Part shown: positions 1-11,918 of the stretch, piece after piece
Layout: every line of letters starts with the position of its first letter
How positions within the stretch are numbered: position 1 is the stretch's first letter
Assembly (NCBI RefSeq): GCF_015710575.1
Contig: NZ_CP065373.1
Span: forward strand, 3,038,001-3,102,000
From: Mycolicibacterium mengxianglii
GTDB taxonomy: Bacteria > Actinomycetota > Actinomycetes > Mycobacteriales > Mycobacteriaceae
Direction of reading: 5' to 3'
Length of the DNA stretch: 64,000 nucleotides
The notes under the pieces: model-generated
What the model was told of the DNA's origin: nothing
What the model saw: only the letters and a program-made list of their open reading frames with translations
Database searches by the model: none
Translations under genes and position numbers: made by a program

Positions 1-1233
1 GCACACGTTCTCACCCGAGGTCCAGATTTCGCCGACCATGCCGGCTGAGCATTCGGCGGCGGTCTCCGGGTCGACAATCCGCACCACCGGGGATTCCGGC
101 ACACCGTAGCTGACCAGGGCGGTACCCCGGTCGCCCTCGCAGCGCTCCGCGTGCCCGGCGGAAAGCTTCTCCGGCTCGAAACCGACCACCTTGGGCGGGT
201 TTCCGGGCCCGCGGGTGGCCACATACAGTGTCGCCTCGGCCAGCCCGTACGACGGTTGCAGCGACTCCTCGCGCAGGTTGAACTTGGCGAAACGTTTGGC
301 GAACCGTTGCAGCGTCGCCTCGTGGACCCGCTCGGCTCCGCTGAGTACCCGCAGCACCGACCCCAGATCACGGCCGGCCAGGTCTTCGTCGGAGGTTCGG
401 CCGACTGCCAGTTCGAACGCGAAATTCGGTGCGGCAGTGACGGCATTCGGGTAATCGGCCAACAGCTGGATCCAGCGGGCCGGACGTGCCAGGAACGACA
501 GCGGGGTGGTGAAGACGGTGTGCCAGCCGCCGAGGATCGGTGCACACAGCCCGATCATCAGACCCATGTCGTGGTAGAAGGGCAGCCAGGACACCGCCGT
601 GGTGTTCGGCGGGGAGACCTTGCCGAAGTCGGCGAAGAAATCGGCGACGATCTGTTCGAAATTGGCGGTCAGATTACGGTGCGAGACCATGACTCCCGCG
701 GGTGTGCGGGTCGACCCGGAGGTGTACTGCAGGTAGGCGGTTTCGGGATGGACTTCGCGACTGGGCAGCGAGCGCCGCCGGGAATCGAGGTCCAGTGCGT
801 CGACCTCGATGATCGCGGGGGCTTGCCCGCCACCTTGTGCCACTGCGTATTCGCCGACCAACGCCGAGATGTCCGAGGTCGTCAGGATCACCGTCGGAGC
901 CGAGTCGCGCAGCACCGCCGAGACCCGCTCGTCATGGCTTCCGGCGATCGGCACCGAAAGCGGTACCCCGATGAGGCCGGCTTGCAGCGAACCCAGGAAC
1001 GCCACGACGTAGTCCAGACCCTGGGGAGCCAGAATCACCGCCCGGTCCCCCACCGCGCCGTGCTGCCTGATCTCGTAGGCCAGGCTGTGCACCCGGCGGT
1101 AGAGCTGCGACCAGGTCAGGGTGTGTGCTTGGCCGTCCCAATCACGTTCGTAATCAAGGAATGTGAACGCGATGTCATCAGGCTGAATGCTTGCGCGTTC
1201 GCGCAACACACCGGTGACGGAACTGTCGGACAT
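1..1233 (-). CDS. Fatty-acyl-AMP ligase (FadD/FAAL family), 3' end cut by window edge
   Basis: The first 411 codons are open to the window edge; a full FAAL is about 580 residues. FAALs activate fatty acids as acyl-adenylates and hand them to a polyketide synthase. The adenylate-binding P-loop reads [12 protein letters not shown], the form seen in mycobacterial FadD32/FadD26-type ligases, followed by [21 protein letters not shown] and [12 protein letters not shown]. The ATG at 1233 follows a purine-rich AGAGGCAAAGGG stretch and lies 13 bp after the stop of the acyltransferase-like gene upstream, so it is the last gene in the window of a minus-strand pks5 cluster. It probably loads the starter acyl chain onto the Pks at 5571-11918. 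Which FadD ortholog it is cannot be fixed without the C-terminus; a FAAL rather than an acyl-CoA ligase is inferred from motif style and context. Confidence 0.9.
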   Translation of the reverse strand, partial: MSDSSVTGVLRERASIQPDDIAFTFLDYERDWDGQAHTLTWSQLYRRVHSLAYEIRQHGAVGDRAVILAPQGLDYVVAFLGSLQAGLIGVPLSVPIAGSHDERVSAVLRDSAPTVILTTSDISALVGEYAVAQGGGQAPAIIEVDALDLDSRRRSLPSREVHPETAYLQYTSGSTRTPAGVMVSHRNLTANFEQIVADFFADFGKVSPPNTTAVSWLPFYHDMGLMIGLCAPILGGWHTVFTTPLSFLARPARWIQLLADYPNAVTAAPNFAFELAVGRTSDEDLAGRDLGSVLRVLSGAERVHEATLQRFAKRFAKFNLREESLQPSYGLAEATLYVATRGPGNPPKVVGFEPEKLSAGHAERCEGDRGTALVSYGVPESPVVRIVDPETAAECSAGMVGEIWTSGENVC

Positions 1234-1246
1234 ACCCTTTGCCTCT

Positions 1247-2653
1247 CTAAACGATCACACCGGCGAGATCGAACTCAGCCAATGTGTCGGTCGCCAGCTC
1301 ACGTAGGTGAGCCTTCGAATTCTCCGTACCGGACTGGTATGCGGTGATACAGATGATCACCCGGCCGTTCATCCTCGCCGACACCAGGACCAGCTGACCA
1401 CCCGCGCGCTCGATGTCGCAGCGTTTCACATTCTGGTCCACGCCCCACAACATGACGTAGTCGGCGTCGGTGCCGTCCAACCGTCCCAGCGTGGGATCCA
1501 TGTCGCCGAGATTGGAACATGCCACCGGCAGATCGTTGAACCCGAAGATCACATCACCCAACTTCTGGATGGCGCGTTTGGGTACGAACGGGGTGAGGGG
1601 CAACAGTTCGAAGGCCTCATCCGATTCTTCGCGGAGCTTCTTGATCGCGGTGCGCAGCCGCGCCCGGGTTTCGGTCAGATCGGCGGTCACCTGTTCCGGG
1701 TCGACATTGACGTTGACGAATTCCATTGCATGGGCCCGCGTGTCGTCCAAGGTGCGATCGCTGATCGCGATGAGCAACGTCACCCCGCCGTCATCGGCGT
1801 CATGGTGTCTGCGCCCCATGCGTTCGCCGAGCTTCGCACCGACCGCCGACAGCAAGGCGTAGCTGTTGCCGCCCAAGTCTGCTGCTTTGCGGTCCCACTC
1901 GTCGATATCGACGAACATCGCGACCGCCGGAATCACGACCACGCTGTCGTCGGAGACCACCGGCGTCGCCGCCGGCGAACCGCCCGCGGTCATGAGTTCG
2001 TCCCTCTTGCGGTAGGCCAGCCTGCCGGCGTTCTTCAGGGTGCGGGCCAGCACCGGCACATCGTGAAGGGTCTGGCGAGCATCGGCCGCCAGCGCCCGCG
2101 CGCGGCTGCGGGACCGCGGGGGCCGCAGACCGAAATCGCGCGTTTCCTCCTTGATGGACAGCACGGTCTGGAGCACCGCCCCGACACCATCGGCCAGGCA
2201 ATGGGATCCGACGAGGGCGATCGCCGTGGAGCCATCGGTCATCGGCAGCACCCCGAGGTGCCACCCGGGGCCGAACTCCGGATCGACGGGCAGCTGAGAA
2301 CGCTCGTCGAGCCAGTCACTGAACTCGCTGCGCGGCCGGGGCGCGGCGATGTCAAGTTCCGTCGGCGGCGGCGGCGACGCCACCCAGCGGTGTCTGCCGA
2401 ACGGCAGCGGGGACGGCTCGATGAGGCGTCCACCGAGGCCCCGCCCGAAGTACTGCTGGAACCTGCGCACCCCGTCCAGATCGACTGGGCGCTCATAGAT
2501 CCACACGCACTGCATGCCCTGTGCACGACCGGTGGCCCGCGACATCTGGAATGACGCTTGGTCCACCGGAGCCAGATAATCCGCTTGCAGCGCAGCACGT
2601 TTGGAAGCGCGCCGCGCACGAAGAGCTCGAAGCGTCTCGGCCCTGGATGACAT
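1247..2653 (-). CDS. PapA/WS-DGAT-like acyltransferase, paralog 1
   Basis: A 468-residue protein of the CoA-dependent acyltransferase (condensation-like) superfamily. The catalytic motif, normally HHxxxDG, reads SHCLADG: His151, Asp155 and Gly156 are kept but the first His is Ser. It shares [17 protein letters not shown] and [11 protein letters not shown] with the gene just upstream, so the two are tandem paralogs. A TTG at 2671 lies in frame and overlaps that gene, but the ATG at 2653 has GAGAGG six bases before it and is preferred. It sits between paralog 2 and the FAAL in a pks5-type cluster, which suggests transfer of polyketide or acyl groups onto a trehalose-based glycolipid. That role is inference; the family also includes wax-ester and diacylglycerol synthases. 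No signal peptide is seen. Confidence 0.75.
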   Translation of the reverse strand: MSSRAETLRALRARRASKRAALQADYLAPVDQASFQMSRATGRAQGMQCVWIYERPVDLDGVRRFQQYFGRGLGGRLIEPSPLPFGRHRWVASPPPPTELDIAAPRPRSEFSDWLDERSQLPVDPEFGPGWHLGVLPMTDGSTAIALVGSHCLADGVGAVLQTVLSIKEETRDFGLRPPRSRSRARALAADARQTLHDVPVLARTLKNAGRLAYRKRDELMTAGGSPAATPVVSDDSVVVIPAVAMFVDIDEWDRKAADLGGNSYALLSAVGAKLGERMGRRHHDADDGGVTLLIAISDRTLDDTRAHAMEFVNVNVDPEQVTADLTETRARLRTAIKKLREESDEAFELLPLTPFVPKRAIQKLGDVIFGFNDLPVACSNLGDMDPTLGRLDGTDADYVMLWGVDQNVKRCDIERAGGQLVLVSARMNGRVIICITAYQSGTENSKAHLRELATDTLAEFDLAGVIV

Positions 2654-2663
2654 CAACGGCCTC

Positions 2664-4010
2664 TCAGACAATCTCGGCGCTGAGGCCGAACTCGGCCAGG
2701 GTGTCGGCGGCCAGATCGCTGACCTCGGCCTTGGTGTTCTCCCCGCCGGGTCGGTACGCGACGATGTTGAACTGGACTTTGCCGCCGTGGCGGACAGAGA
2801 CCACGGTCAGCAACCCCGGGCGCCGCTCGAGGAACTCCTTGGTGACGCGCCCGTCCACTCCGCGCAGGATGAAGAACTCCGCGTCGGTGCCGTCGATGCG
2901 GCCGACGGCTGGGTCGAGGTCGCCGAGGTTGGAGCACGAGACCGGCATGTCGGAGAACGCGAACACCATGTTCGAGCCGCGGCGCACCGCGATCTTCGGG
3001 ATGAACGGTGTCAGCGGAAGCAGTTCCAGGGTCTCGTCCGGTGTCTCGCGCCGACTCTTGAGCGCTTTGCCGATCTCACCGCGCACCGTGGTCAGGTCCT
3101 CGGTGACTCCGGCGGGATTTACGTAGACGTCGGTCAGGACGACGGCGTTGCCGCGATCGTCGTCCTCACCTCGGGTGCTCATGGGGATGTTGAGCATGAC
3201 GCTGCCGTCGGGGCCCTTGCGCCCCATCCGCTCACCGAGGCGAGTGGCGAAGCCCGCGACCAGCGAATGGGTATTGCCGCCAAGGGCGTTCGCCCGGGCA
3301 TCCCACTGCTCGGCGTCGATGAACATGGTGATCACCGGGGCGGTCACCAGACGGTCACCGTCGGGAACCGGCGCGGTCCTGGCTCCCCCTGCGGGTTTCT
3401 TCTGCGCCAACGCCATCTTGCCCGCACCGACGAGCGCTTTGGCGATGCCGGGCACGGCCTGCACCGTTTCCCTGGCGTCGATCAGCGCGCCCCGTGCCTT
3501 CGTCCTCGAACGCGGTGGTGGATAACCGAAATCACGCATGTCGCCCTTGGCGGCATCAACGATGGTCTGCAGCACGCCGACACCGTCGATCAGGACATGG
3601 GAAGCCACCAGGCAGACGCCGGTCGCGCCGTCGGACATCGGCAGCACGCCCAGGTGCCAGGCCGGACCCCATTCCGGATCCACCGGTCGTTGAGCCCGTT
3701 CGTCCAACCAATCGCTGAGGTCGGCCCGCGGCCGGGTGGGCGCGATGTCGAGAGGCGCCTGCGGGCCTTCGACCTTGACCCAGCGATGCCGCCCGAACGG
3801 CAGCGGTGAACGCTCCACACGGCGGCCGAGCAGACCCGATCCCAGGTGCTGATGGAAACGTTTCAGTGCGTCGTCGTCGACCGGATGTTCGTACACCCAG
3901 CCCACCTGAACCACGCCCTCGGCCCCGGTGGCACGCTGCCCCAGGAACAGGATCTGATCAGTCAGCGAGATTCGATTGTCCGGCTGCGCTGCTACTCGTG
4001 CAGTCGTCAT
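2664..4010 (-). CDS. PapA/WS-DGAT-like acyltransferase, paralog 2
   Basis: A 448-residue acyltransferase-like protein with the catalytic motif SHVLIDG (His138, Asp142, Gly143), again with Ser in place of the first His of HHxxxDG. Collinear blocks with the next gene include [11 protein letters not shown] near residues 68-77, SDWLDER near 99-105 and [12 protein letters not shown] near 117-128, so the pair arose by duplication. The ATG at 4010 follows a GGAAGGGAT ribosome-binding site. The stop lies 10 bp before the preferred ATG of paralog 1, so the pair is likely co-transcribed and translationally close. As I recall, M. smegmatis carries two comparable genes between its pks5-linked papA and fadD genes. 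Substrate unknown; acyl transfer in outer-lipid assembly is inferred from context. Confidence 0.75.
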   Translation of the reverse strand: MTTARVAAQPDNRISLTDQILFLGQRATGAEGVVQVGWVYEHPVDDDALKRFHQHLGSGLLGRRVERSPLPFGRHRWVKVEGPQAPLDIAPTRPRADLSDWLDERAQRPVDPEWGPAWHLGVLPMSDGATGVCLVASHVLIDGVGVLQTIVDAAKGDMRDFGYPPPRSRTKARGALIDARETVQAVPGIAKALVGAGKMALAQKKPAGGARTAPVPDGDRLVTAPVITMFIDAEQWDARANALGGNTHSLVAGFATRLGERMGRKGPDGSVMLNIPMSTRGEDDDRGNAVVLTDVYVNPAGVTEDLTTVRGEIGKALKSRRETPDETLELLPLTPFIPKIAVRRGSNMVFAFSDMPVSCSNLGDLDPAVGRIDGTDAEFFILRGVDGRVTKEFLERRPGLLTVVSVRHGGKVQFNIVAYRPGGENTKAEVSDLAADTLAEFGLSAEIV

Positions 4011-4047
4011 GAGATCCCTTCCGCTGCAACCCTGTTCAGGACATCAG

Positions 4048-5490
4048 TCATCTAGCAGGACTGAGGCGGCGCTCGCCGGCCTTGACCAGAGTGGCGCCGC
4101 GTCCCTCGGCGACGCGGGTGTAGACCGCCTTCATCACCTCGACGTAGCGGGTCACGGATTCGCGGGCGATCGGGTTGTTCGGGTAGGCGACCGTCACTGC
4201 GAGTTCCTTCTCCGTGCGGTTCACCCACATGCCGACCTGGTAGGCCGACCGGGAGTCGCTGAAGACCTTGCCGTTCATCGCTTCCCACTGCGCGATCACC
4301 GCGGGAGACAGCGGTGGCAGACCGGCGTCGAGGTAGGACAGCATCGGGGTACCGGGCTCGGGCGTGCGCAGCCCCAGATCGGTACCCTCGGCCAGCTCCA
4401 AGACGTACTCGTGGGGCACGTCCTTCAACGGCATCCCCGAGTCGAATGCCGCCTGCGCCGCACCGGCCGTCTCGCTGAACGACCCCACCGGCACGCTCAT
4501 CGGTACCAGGCCGGTGAACCAGCCGGTCGTCATGAACTCCATCGGGCCGTTGCGGGTCGTGGTCGGCGTGATGATGTTGTAGGTCTGCGAGCCGGTCAGC
4601 TCGTTCTCCGCGATCGCCGCGCAGGCGATGACGCCGCCGCTGAACCGGGCGCCGGCAGCCATGCAGACCGCTTCGAACTTCTCGGCCTGCTGCGCGTCGA
4701 GGAGCCGCACCGTCATCATGTCGCCCGTGCAGGGAACCGAGAAGTCGCCCAGCGGCAACGGGAATCGCGGCATCGTGCCGTCATTGCGCTGGAAGAACTC
4801 CACCCACCCCCGGACCTCAGGGGTGTCCAGGGTGAGCGCCGAGGTGTACTCCTTCTGGCGCACGCAATAATCGCCGTAGCTGCCCGCGGGCGGCAGCTGC
4901 AGCGGCGCGGACCCGTTGACCAGCGCCAGATACATCATGTGGATCTCGACCAGCACCAGACCCATGAACATCGCGTCGGTGTGCACGTGGTCGACGCTGA
5001 TGTAGAAGGTGAAGTGGTCCTCGCGCTGGATGATGCCGAAGTGGAAGCAGTCCCACGTCAACGGATCCGGGGTTGCCAGGACGTGCTCACGCCACTGCGC
5101 CGGGTTCATCTCGCCGTGGTCCTTGGGGACCAGCTTGATGTCCTTCGGGCTACTCACGGTGTGCCGCAGGATGACGTCGTCTTCGTCGACGTACTCGAAC
5201 CAGCTGTGGTAGGTGTCGTGACGGCGCACATAGGAGTTGATGACGTGCGTCATCGCGCGGAGGTCGCACTGCCCCTGGATATCCCAGGCGGGAATGTTCA
5301 GCCGCGCCATATCGGTGCCGTCGGCGACATGGCTGAGGTATCCCCGAATGTGCTGTGCCTGCTGGAAACTCACCGGCACATCACTGACCGGTGCATCCCG
5401 GACCTTGGCGAGAGTCGAGGGCGAGGCATGCCAGGAGACCACGTTCCCCGGCTCACCCATCCAGTCATGGATTGCCCTGATTGCAACCAT
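4048..5490 (-). CDS. PapA-type polyketide-associated acyltransferase (PapA4-like)
   Basis: A 480-residue condensation-domain protein. The HxxxD catalytic motif lies in SVDHVHTDAMF (His168, Asp172), with a DGxD-type Gly replaced by Ala as in several PapA1/2/3-like proteins. The N-terminal block VSFQQAQHIRGYL and the downstream block around EFMTTGWFTGLVPMSVPV fit trehalose-ester PapA enzymes, which move acyl or polyketide chains onto trehalose. The ATG at 5490 follows GGGGAGAG at good spacing. It lies 80 bp after the Pks stop; in Mtb the pks5 neighbour is papA4, and position plus family suggest the same here. It probably transfers the Pks product onto the glycolipid core. The acceptor is not shown by the sequence. 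Confidence 0.82.
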   Translation of the reverse strand: MVAIRAIHDWMGEPGNVVSWHASPSTLAKVRDAPVSDVPVSFQQAQHIRGYLSHVADGTDMARLNIPAWDIQGQCDLRAMTHVINSYVRRHDTYHSWFEYVDEDDVILRHTVSSPKDIKLVPKDHGEMNPAQWREHVLATPDPLTWDCFHFGIIQREDHFTFYISVDHVHTDAMFMGLVLVEIHMMYLALVNGSAPLQLPPAGSYGDYCVRQKEYTSALTLDTPEVRGWVEFFQRNDGTMPRFPLPLGDFSVPCTGDMMTVRLLDAQQAEKFEAVCMAAGARFSGGVIACAAIAENELTGSQTYNIITPTTTRNGPMEFMTTGWFTGLVPMSVPVGSFSETAGAAQAAFDSGMPLKDVPHEYVLELAEGTDLGLRTPEPGTPMLSYLDAGLPPLSPAVIAQWEAMNGKVFSDSRSAYQVGMWVNRTEKELAVTVAYPNNPIARESVTRYVEVMKAVYTRVAEGRGATLVKAGERRLSPAR

Positions 5491-5570
5491 TCACTCTCCC
5501 CGTGCTTCTTGTGTCGTTGGTGCGGACGTAGACCCATCCAGCAGATACATCGATTTCGATTTCAAATTCA

Positions 5571-8500
5571 TTACGACGCGGCTGCCGCCGTCTCGTCCGC
5601 GGCCAGTTCGTCGTAGAGCCGCTCCGCGAGCGTCCGCACCGTCGTGATGTCCGTGGACCCGATCCGGATGCCCGTCTCGGTCTCGATCTTGGTGCGTACC
5701 TCGAGGATCCCGAGGGAGTCCAGGCCGTACTCGGCCAGCGGCCGGTCGGGATCGACGGAGCGGCGCAGCACCAGGCTGATCTGATCCGAGATCAGCCGAC
5801 GCAACCGCGCGTGCCATTCCTCGAGCGGTAGCTCGTGCAACTCGGCGAGGAACGCGCTGGTGCCTGCCGGGTTCTTCCCGATGGAGGCGAAGGATTCGGC
5901 GAACCGGCTGGTCTGCGCGAACGCGGCCAGCCACGGTGTACCCGCCACCGGGGCGTACCCGGTGTAGGTGCGGTTGTGCCGCAGCAGTGCGTCGAATGCG
6001 TAGGCACCGTCGTCGGGAGCGATCGCCATGGCGGCGTCCTCCGCCATCGCCTGGCCCTTGCCGATCTCCGCCCAGGCACCCCAGGCGATGGCACTGGCAG
6101 GCAACCCCTGGGCCCGTCGCCACCGGGTGAAGCCGTCGACCCAGCTGTTGGCCGCCGCGTAGGCGCCCTGACCGGGTGAGCCCACCATGGCCGCGGCCGA
6201 GGAGAACGAGCAGAACCAGTCGAGCTGCGTGTCGGCGTCGGCACCCTGCAACGCTTCGTGCAGATTCCACGCACCGCGCACCTTCGGTGCCCAGTCCCGG
6301 TCGATCAACTCGTCGGTGATGTTGCCCAGCGTGGCGTCCTCGACCACCGCCGCGGCATGCAGAACACCGCGCAGCGGCAACCCCGTCGCCCCCGCAGCCT
6401 GCACCAACCGCCGCGCGGTCTCGGGATCGGCGATGTCGCCTCGCGACACCTCGACCTCGGTCCCGCCCCGACGGATGCGCTCGATCACGTCCTCGGCGTC
6501 GGCGGTCGGCGCCGAACGGCCGTTGAGCACGATCCTGCCCGCACCGGCGTCGGCCATCTTCTCGGCCAGGAACAATCCGAGACCGCCGAGGCCGCCGGTG
6601 ATGACGTAGGCGCCGTCGGGCCGGAGCACGGTGGCGTTCTCCGGCGGCACCACCGCGCTGCTGGTGCCGGTGTGCGGCACGTCGAGGACGAGCTTGCCGG
6701 TGTGCTCGGCCGCGCCCATCACCCGGATCGCGGTGGCACCCTCGCGTAGCGGGAAGTGCGTGGTCTCCGGCATCGCCAACGTGCCGTCGGCGATCTTGGC
6801 GAACACCGTTTGCATCAGCCTGCGGGTGTGACCCGGACTGGTGAGGGTCAACAGCGCGAGGTCGACAGCGTAGAACGCCAGGTTGCGGCGGAACGGGAAC
6901 AACCCCATCTTGGTATCGCCGTAGATGTCGCGTTTGCCGATCTCGACGAACCGCCCGCCGAAGGTGAGCAGTTCGAGCCCGGCCCGCTGTGCTGCACCCG
7001 GCAACGAGTTGAGCACGATGTCCACCCCGTAGCCGTTGGTGTCGCGGCGGATCTCGTCGGCGAACTCGGTGCTACGAGAATCGTAGACATGCTCGATCCC
7101 CCAGCTTTTCAACAGATTTCGCTTTTCCGGGGTGCCCGCGGTGGCGTAGATCTCCGCGCCGGCCGCCTTGGCGATGGCCACCGCGGCCTGACCCACGCCG
7201 CCGGTGGCGGAATGGATGAGCACCTTGTCCTGGGCCGAGATCCTGGCCAGGTCGTGCAGTCCGTACCACGCGGTGGCATGTGCGCTGGGCACGGCGGCTG
7301 CCCGCTCCTCGGGTAGGCCGTCGGGCAGCGTGACAGCCAGGTTGGCGTCACAGGTGACGAACGTCGTCCACGCACCGTTGGCCGAGATGCCGGCGACGCG
7401 ATCACCCACCTGGTGGTCGGTCACACCCGGGCCCACCGCGGTGACGACGCCGGCGAAGTCGGCGCCGAGTTGCGGCAGCCGACCCTCGAAGCTGGGGTAA
7501 CGGCCGTAGGCCACCAGCACGTCGGCAAAGTTGAGGTTCGAGGCCTTGACCGACACCTCGATCTGCCCCGGTCCCGGCGCAACCCGGTCGAAGGCCGCCA
7601 GCTCCAGCGACTGCAGGTCGCCGGGCACGCGGATCTGCAGCCGGACTCCGTCGGTCTCGTGGTTGACGACGGTCGTCAGGCGCTCGTCGGGCTGCAACGG
7701 GCTCAGGTTCAGCCGGGCCACATGCCAGTCACCGTCGCGCCAGGCCGTCTCGTCCTCATCAGACCCGGACAGCAACTGCGTTGCCACCGAAGCGATTTCG
7801 GTCGCGGCGTCGAGGTCGATCTGCGTTGCCTGCAGGCCGGGATGCTCCATCCCGATCACCCGCATCAGACCGCGCAATCCGGCCTGATCCAGGTTGGCCT
7901 CGTCGTGGGACAGCACTGTCTGCGCGTCCCGGGTCACCACGAACAACCGCGCCGGCTCGCCGGCGATCTCAGGCAACTCGCGGGCCACCCGCACCAGAGC
8001 GCGCACGTACTCGGCACCGCGGTCGACCGACACGCTGTCTCGGGCGCCGGCAGCGCCGGCCACCAGCACGACCCCGGTGTGCGGCTCGGCGGTCAGCCGG
8101 CCACGCAGCGTCTCGGCAGCCGCGTCGTGGTCGGCGTCGAGGGCCCAGGCCAGGTTCGCGGCCTCGGCGTTGCGCTGGGTCAACTCCTCGACCAGCGAGG
8201 CGACCGTGGCTTCGGCGTCGGCCGACAGACCGATCACCAGCCAGCGGCCGGCGTCGACACCTTCGGGCTCGGGCAGTTCCTGCTGACGCCAGTCGACGGT
8301 CAGCAGGCGCTCGTTGAGCGTCCGGGCCTGCTGTCCACCGGCGGATACACCGGTGCCCAGGCGCAGCCCGCTCACCGTGAGCAGCACCGCACCGTGCTCG
8401 TCGAGTACCTCGATGTCGGCCTCCACCGCGGTGGCGGTGGCGCTGGTCAGGGTGACGTAGCAGTAGTGGGCGTTACGGGTGGAGGCATGAGCGCGCAACC

Positions 8501-11500
8501 GTCGCACGCCCAGCGGCAGCATCAGTGTCCCGGTGGTGTCGCCGTGCAGATCCGGGTGGGCACCGACCGCCTGGAAGCAGGCGTCCAGCAGCGCGGGGTG
8601 AATGCCATACGCGCCCTGTTGGGACCGGATGGAACCCGGCAGCGAAACCTCGGCCAACACAGTGGGATTGGAGGCGGAATCGGTGGAAGCCTCCGCGGTG
8701 TTGGCCGCAACGAGCCCGGCGAACGCCGGCCCGTACTGGATGCCGCGCTCGGCATACCAACTGCGCATCTCGGCGCCTTCGAGGCGCTGCGGGTGGGCCG
8801 CGACCAGGGCATCGATGTCGTAGGGAGACGGATCGGCCGGTTCGTCATCGGCGTCGCCACCGGCGTGCAGGGTGGCGGACGCCCGGCGGACCTGCTCGCC
8901 TTCGGCGTAGGTCTCGACCACCAGATCCACCAGACCGGCGGCCTTGACTTCGGCCACCACAGACACCGGCGTCTGATCTTCGAGCAGCAGCATCTGCTCG
9001 AAGGTGACGTCGCGGACTTCCGCGTCGTCGCCCAGCACCGCACGCGCGGCGGCGATCGCCATCTCGCAGTAGGCGGCACCCGGGAGGGCTCCGACATTGT
9101 GTACCTGGTGATCACCGAGCCACGGCTGGTTGGTGGTGCCGATATCGGCCTGCCAGACGTGGCGTTCCGGCTCTTCGGGCAGCCGGACGTGAGCACCCAG
9201 CAGCGGGTGCACCGCCAGGGTCGCCCCGCCGGCGGCCTGTTCCTGGCTGTCCCGGGTGAGGATCAGCGGCACCTTGTTCCACGTGGGCAGCGGTGCGTCG
9301 ACCAGGCGCCCGTCAGGGAACTGGGTGGAGAAGTCCACCGCCGCGCCCGCGGCGTGCAGATCGGCCAGGAAGCCACGCAGACCGTTGGGCAGCTCCTGCT
9401 CGCGCCGCATCCCGGCGAGCGCCGCCAGGGAGATGTCCAGACCGCGGGCGGTCTGCTCCACGGCGAAGGTCAGCAGCGGATGCGGGGACAGCTCACCGAA
9501 GACGCGGAAGCCGTCCTCGAGGGCGGCCTGGACCGCGGCGGAGAACCGGACCGTGTGCCGCAGGTTGTCCGCCCAGTAGTACGCGTCGTAGTCCGCGGGG
9601 TCGCGGGGGTCGTAGAGCGTCGCCGAGTAGTACGGCACGGTCGGTTCCATGGGGTCGAGATCGTCGAGTACCTCGGTGAGTTGGTCGAGGATCGGATCGA
9701 CCTGCGGCGAATGGGAGGCGACGTCGACGGCCACCTCGCGCGCCATCACGCCGCGCTCCTCCCAGTGGTCGACCAGCTCGCGGATCGACTCCTTGGCACC
9801 GCCGACCACCGTCGACTGCGGTGAGGAGATCACCGCGAGCACGACATCGCGTACTCCGCGGGCGGCCAGTTCGGAGAGCACCTGCTTGGCAGGCAGCTCC
9901 ACCGAGGCCATGGCACCCGATCCGGCGATGGTCGCCATCAGCTTCGACCGGCGGCAGATCACCTTGACGCCGTCTTCGAGCGAGAGTGCACCGGCGACGA
10001 CAGCGGCAGCGGACTCGCCCATGGAGTGTCCGATGACCGCACCCGGGCCGACGCCGTAGGCCTTCATGGTGGCGGCCATGGCCACTTGTACGGCGAACAC
10101 GGCCGGCTGTACCCGGTCGATCCCGGTCACCTTCTCCTCGGCGGAGAGGGCCTCGGTGATGGAGAACCCGGACTCGCGGGCGATCAGTGGCTCGAGCTCG
10201 GCGATGGTGGCGGCGAATACCGGCTCGGTCGCCAGCAGCGCGGTGCCCATGCGGGCCCACTGGGAGCCCTGGCCGGAGAACACCCACACCGGACCGCGTT
10301 CATCGGCAGCAACCGCGGCCTGGTACGGGGTATCGCCGTCGGCGACCTCGCGCAGCGCCTTGATCAGCTCTTCGTGGTCGGCGGCGAACACCACGGTGCG
10401 CACCGGCCGGTGCGAACGCCGGCGGGCCAGCGTGTAGGCCAGGTCTTCCAGCTCGAGGTCGGTGGCCCGGGCATTGCCGCGGGCGCGTTCGGCGACCCAG
10501 TCGGCAAGCCGTCCGGCGGTGCGGCGCAGTTCCTCGGCCGAGGTGGCCGACAGGCAGAACAGCCGAGTCGACGGCGTCACCTCATCGGCCTCGGCGTCGC
10601 CGGAGACGACCCGCGGCGAAGTCTCGGTGGGTGCCTGCTCCAGAACAGCGTGCACATTGGTGCCGGACAGGCCGTAGGCCGACACCGCGGCCCGGCGGGG
10701 GCTCTGGCCCTCGCCGGGGAACGGGACGGCGGTCTGCGCGACGAAGAGCTCGGTCTTGATCTGCGCCATCTCATCGGGCAGCTGATTGAAGTGCAGGTTC
10801 TGCGGAACTACGCCATGCTGCAGCGACAGCAGGGCCTTCATCATGCCGACGGCACCCGAAGCCGACTGCCCGTGGCCGAAGTTCGTCTTGGCGGATCCGA
10901 GCGCTACCGGCCCGTCCGTGCCGTAGACCTCAGCAAGGCTCGCGTATTCGATCGGGTCGCCGACCGGCGTCCCCGTGCCGTGCGCCTCGACCATCGTCAC
11001 GGTGGCGGGGTCGATCCCACCGGCCGCCAGGGCGGCCCGGTAGACCGCGACCTGGGCCGGGCGGGACGGGGTGGCGATGTTGACGGTGTGGCCGTCCTGG
11101 TTGCTCGCCGTTCCGCGGATGACGCCGAGGATCCGGTCGCCGTCACGGTGGGCATCGTCGAGCCGTTTGAGCAGGAACATCACGCTGGCCTCGCCGGAGA
11201 CGAAGCCGTCGGCGTCGACGTCGAAGGCGTGGCACTTGCCGGTGGGCGACAGCATGCCCTGCGCAGAGCCTGAGGCCATCTTGCGCGGCTCCAGCATGAT
11301 CGAGACGCCACCGGCCAGGCCGAGGTCACTGTCGCCGTCGTGCAGACTGCGGCAGGCCAGGTGAATCGCCAGCAGGCTCGACGAGCACGCGGAGTCCACG
11401 GTGTACGCCGGTCCGTGCACGCCGAGGTGATAGGCGATACGGCCCGAGGCCAGGCTGAAATTGTTGCCGGTGAATCCGTACGGCCCCTCAACCGCATGAG

Positions 11501-11918
11501 CATCGGCAGCCAGCAGTTGGTAGTCGCCGTGGGTCATTCCGACGAAGACGCCGGCCAGCGATTCGGAAATGGTCGCCGGGTCGATGCCGGCATGCTCGAC
11601 CGCTTCCCACGCCGTTTCCATGAGCAGGCGGTGCTGCGGATCGATCGCGGTGGCCTCACGCTCGCTGATCCCGAAGAAGTCGGCGTCGAAGCCCGCGACA
11701 TCGTCGAGGAATGCGCCCCACTTCGACACCGACCGGCCGGGGACGCCGGGTTCGGGGTCGTAGTACTCCTCGGCATCCCAGCGCTCGATGGGGACCTCGG
11801 TGACATGGTCGTCGCCCCGCATCAACGCCTCCCAGAAGCGTTGCGGCGAATCGATCCCGCCCGGCAGCCGGCATGCCATACCGATGACGGCCACGGGAGT
11901 GACTGATGCCTGTCTCAC
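5571..11918 (-). CDS. pks5: Mas/Pks5-type iterative type I polyketide synthase
   Basis: A 2115-residue reducing synthase, the usual length of mycocerosic acid synthase, Pks2 and Pks5. KS: Cys178 in [10 protein letters not shown], His313 in [12 protein letters not shown], His349 in [14 protein letters not shown]: Ser632 in GHSMGES, with the specificity motif VASH, which fits methylmalonyl-CoA. DH: about 900-1190, with [19 protein letters not shown]: about 1400-1720, with NADPH site [14 protein letters not shown]: about 1745-1930, with [14 protein letters not shown] and the Tyr of [13 protein letters not shown]: Ser2068 in [10 protein letters not shown]. All reductive domains look intact, so the product should be a saturated, methyl-branched chain. 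Translation starts at a GTG (11918) behind GAAGAGG. In M. smegmatis pks5 is required for lipooligosaccharide synthesis; the same role here is inferred from family and cluster layout. Confidence 0.93.
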   Translation of the reverse strand: MRQASVTPVAVIGMACRLPGGIDSPQRFWEALMRGDDHVTEVPIERWDAEEYYDPEPGVPGRSVSKWGAFLDDVAGFDADFFGISEREATAIDPQHRLLMETAWEAVEHAGIDPATISESLAGVFVGMTHGDYQLLAADAHAVEGPYGFTGNNFSLASGRIAYHLGVHGPAYTVDSACSSSLLAIHLACRSLHDGDSDLGLAGGVSIMLEPRKMASGSAQGMLSPTGKCHAFDVDADGFVSGEASVMFLLKRLDDAHRDGDRILGVIRGTASNQDGHTVNIATPSRPAQVAVYRAALAAGGIDPATVTMVEAHGTGTPVGDPIEYASLAEVYGTDGPVALGSAKTNFGHGQSASGAVGMMKALLSLQHGVVPQNLHFNQLPDEMAQIKTELFVAQTAVPFPGEGQSPRRAAVSAYGLSGTNVHAVLEQAPTETSPRVVSGDAEADEVTPSTRLFCLSATSAEELRRTAGRLADWVAERARGNARATDLELEDLAYTLARRRSHRPVRTVVFAADHEELIKALREVADGDTPYQAAVAADERGPVWVFSGQGSQWARMGTALLATEPVFAATIAELEPLIARESGFSITEALSAEEKVTGIDRVQPAVFAVQVAMAATMKAYGVGPGAVIGHSMGESAAAVVAGALSLEDGVKVICRRSKLMATIAGSGAMASVELPAKQVLSELAARGVRDVVLAVISSPQSTVVGGAKESIRELVDHWEERGVMAREVAVDVASHSPQVDPILDQLTEVLDDLDPMEPTVPYYSATLYDPRDPADYDAYYWADNLRHTVRFSAAVQAALEDGFRVFGELSPHPLLTFAVEQTARGLDISLAALAGMRREQELPNGLRGFLADLHAAGAAVDFSTQFPDGRLVDAPLPTWNKVPLILTRDSQEQAAGGATLAVHPLLGAHVRLPEEPERHVWQADIGTTNQPWLGDHQVHNVGALPGAAYCEMAIAAARAVLGDDAEVRDVTFEQMLLLEDQTPVSVVAEVKAAGLVDLVVETYAEGEQVRRASATLHAGGDADDEPADPSPYDIDALVAAHPQRLEGAEMRSWYAERGIQYGPAFAGLVAANTAEASTDSASNPTVLAEVSLPGSIRSQQGAYGIHPALLDACFQAVGAHPDLHGDTTGTLMLPLGVRRLRAHASTRNAHYCYVTLTSATATAVEADIEVLDEHGAVLLTVSGLRLGTGVSAGGQQARTLNERLLTVDWRQQELPEPEGVDAGRWLVIGLSADAEATVASLVEELTQRNAEAANLAWALDADHDAAAETLRGRLTAEPHTGVVLVAGAAGARDSVSVDRGAEYVRALVRVARELPEIAGEPARLFVVTRDAQTVLSHDEANLDQAGLRGLMRVIGMEHPGLQATQIDLDAATEIASVATQLLSGSDEDETAWRDGDWHVARLNLSPLQPDERLTTVVNHETDGVRLQIRVPGDLQSLELAAFDRVAPGPGQIEVSVKASNLNFADVLVAYGRYPSFEGRLPQLGADFAGVVTAVGPGVTDHQVGDRVAGISANGAWTTFVTCDANLAVTLPDGLPEERAAAVPSAHATAWYGLHDLARISAQDKVLIHSATGGVGQAAVAIAKAAGAEIYATAGTPEKRNLLKSWGIEHVYDSRSTEFADEIRRDTNGYGVDIVLNSLPGAAQRAGLELLTFGGRFVEIGKRDIYGDTKMGLFPFRRNLAFYAVDLALLTLTSPGHTRRLMQTVFAKIADGTLAMPETTHFPLREGATAIRVMGAAEHTGKLVLDVPHTGTSSAVVPPENATVLRPDGAYVITGGLGGLGLFLAEKMADAGAGRIVLNGRSAPTADAEDVIERIRRGGTEVEVSRGDIADPETARRLVQAAGATGLPLRGVLHAAAVVEDATLGNITDELIDRDWAPKVRGAWNLHEALQGADADTQLDWFCSFSSAAAMVGSPGQGAYAAANSWVDGFTRWRRAQGLPASAIAWGAWAEIGKGQAMAEDAAMAIAPDDGAYAFDALLRHNRTYTGYAPVAGTPWLAAFAQTSRFAESFASIGKNPAGTSAFLAELHELPLEEWHARLRRLISDQISLVLRRSVDPDRPLAEYGLDSLGILEVRTKIETETGIRIGSTDITTVRTLAERLYDELAADETAAAAS

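Noticed and set aside
7413..9824. Very long plus-strand ORF (803 codons) opposite pks5
   Set aside because: It is the antisense shadow of the Pks ER, DH and AT coding sequence; high-GC codon bias keeps the opposite frame open. The Pks frame has all catalytic motifs.
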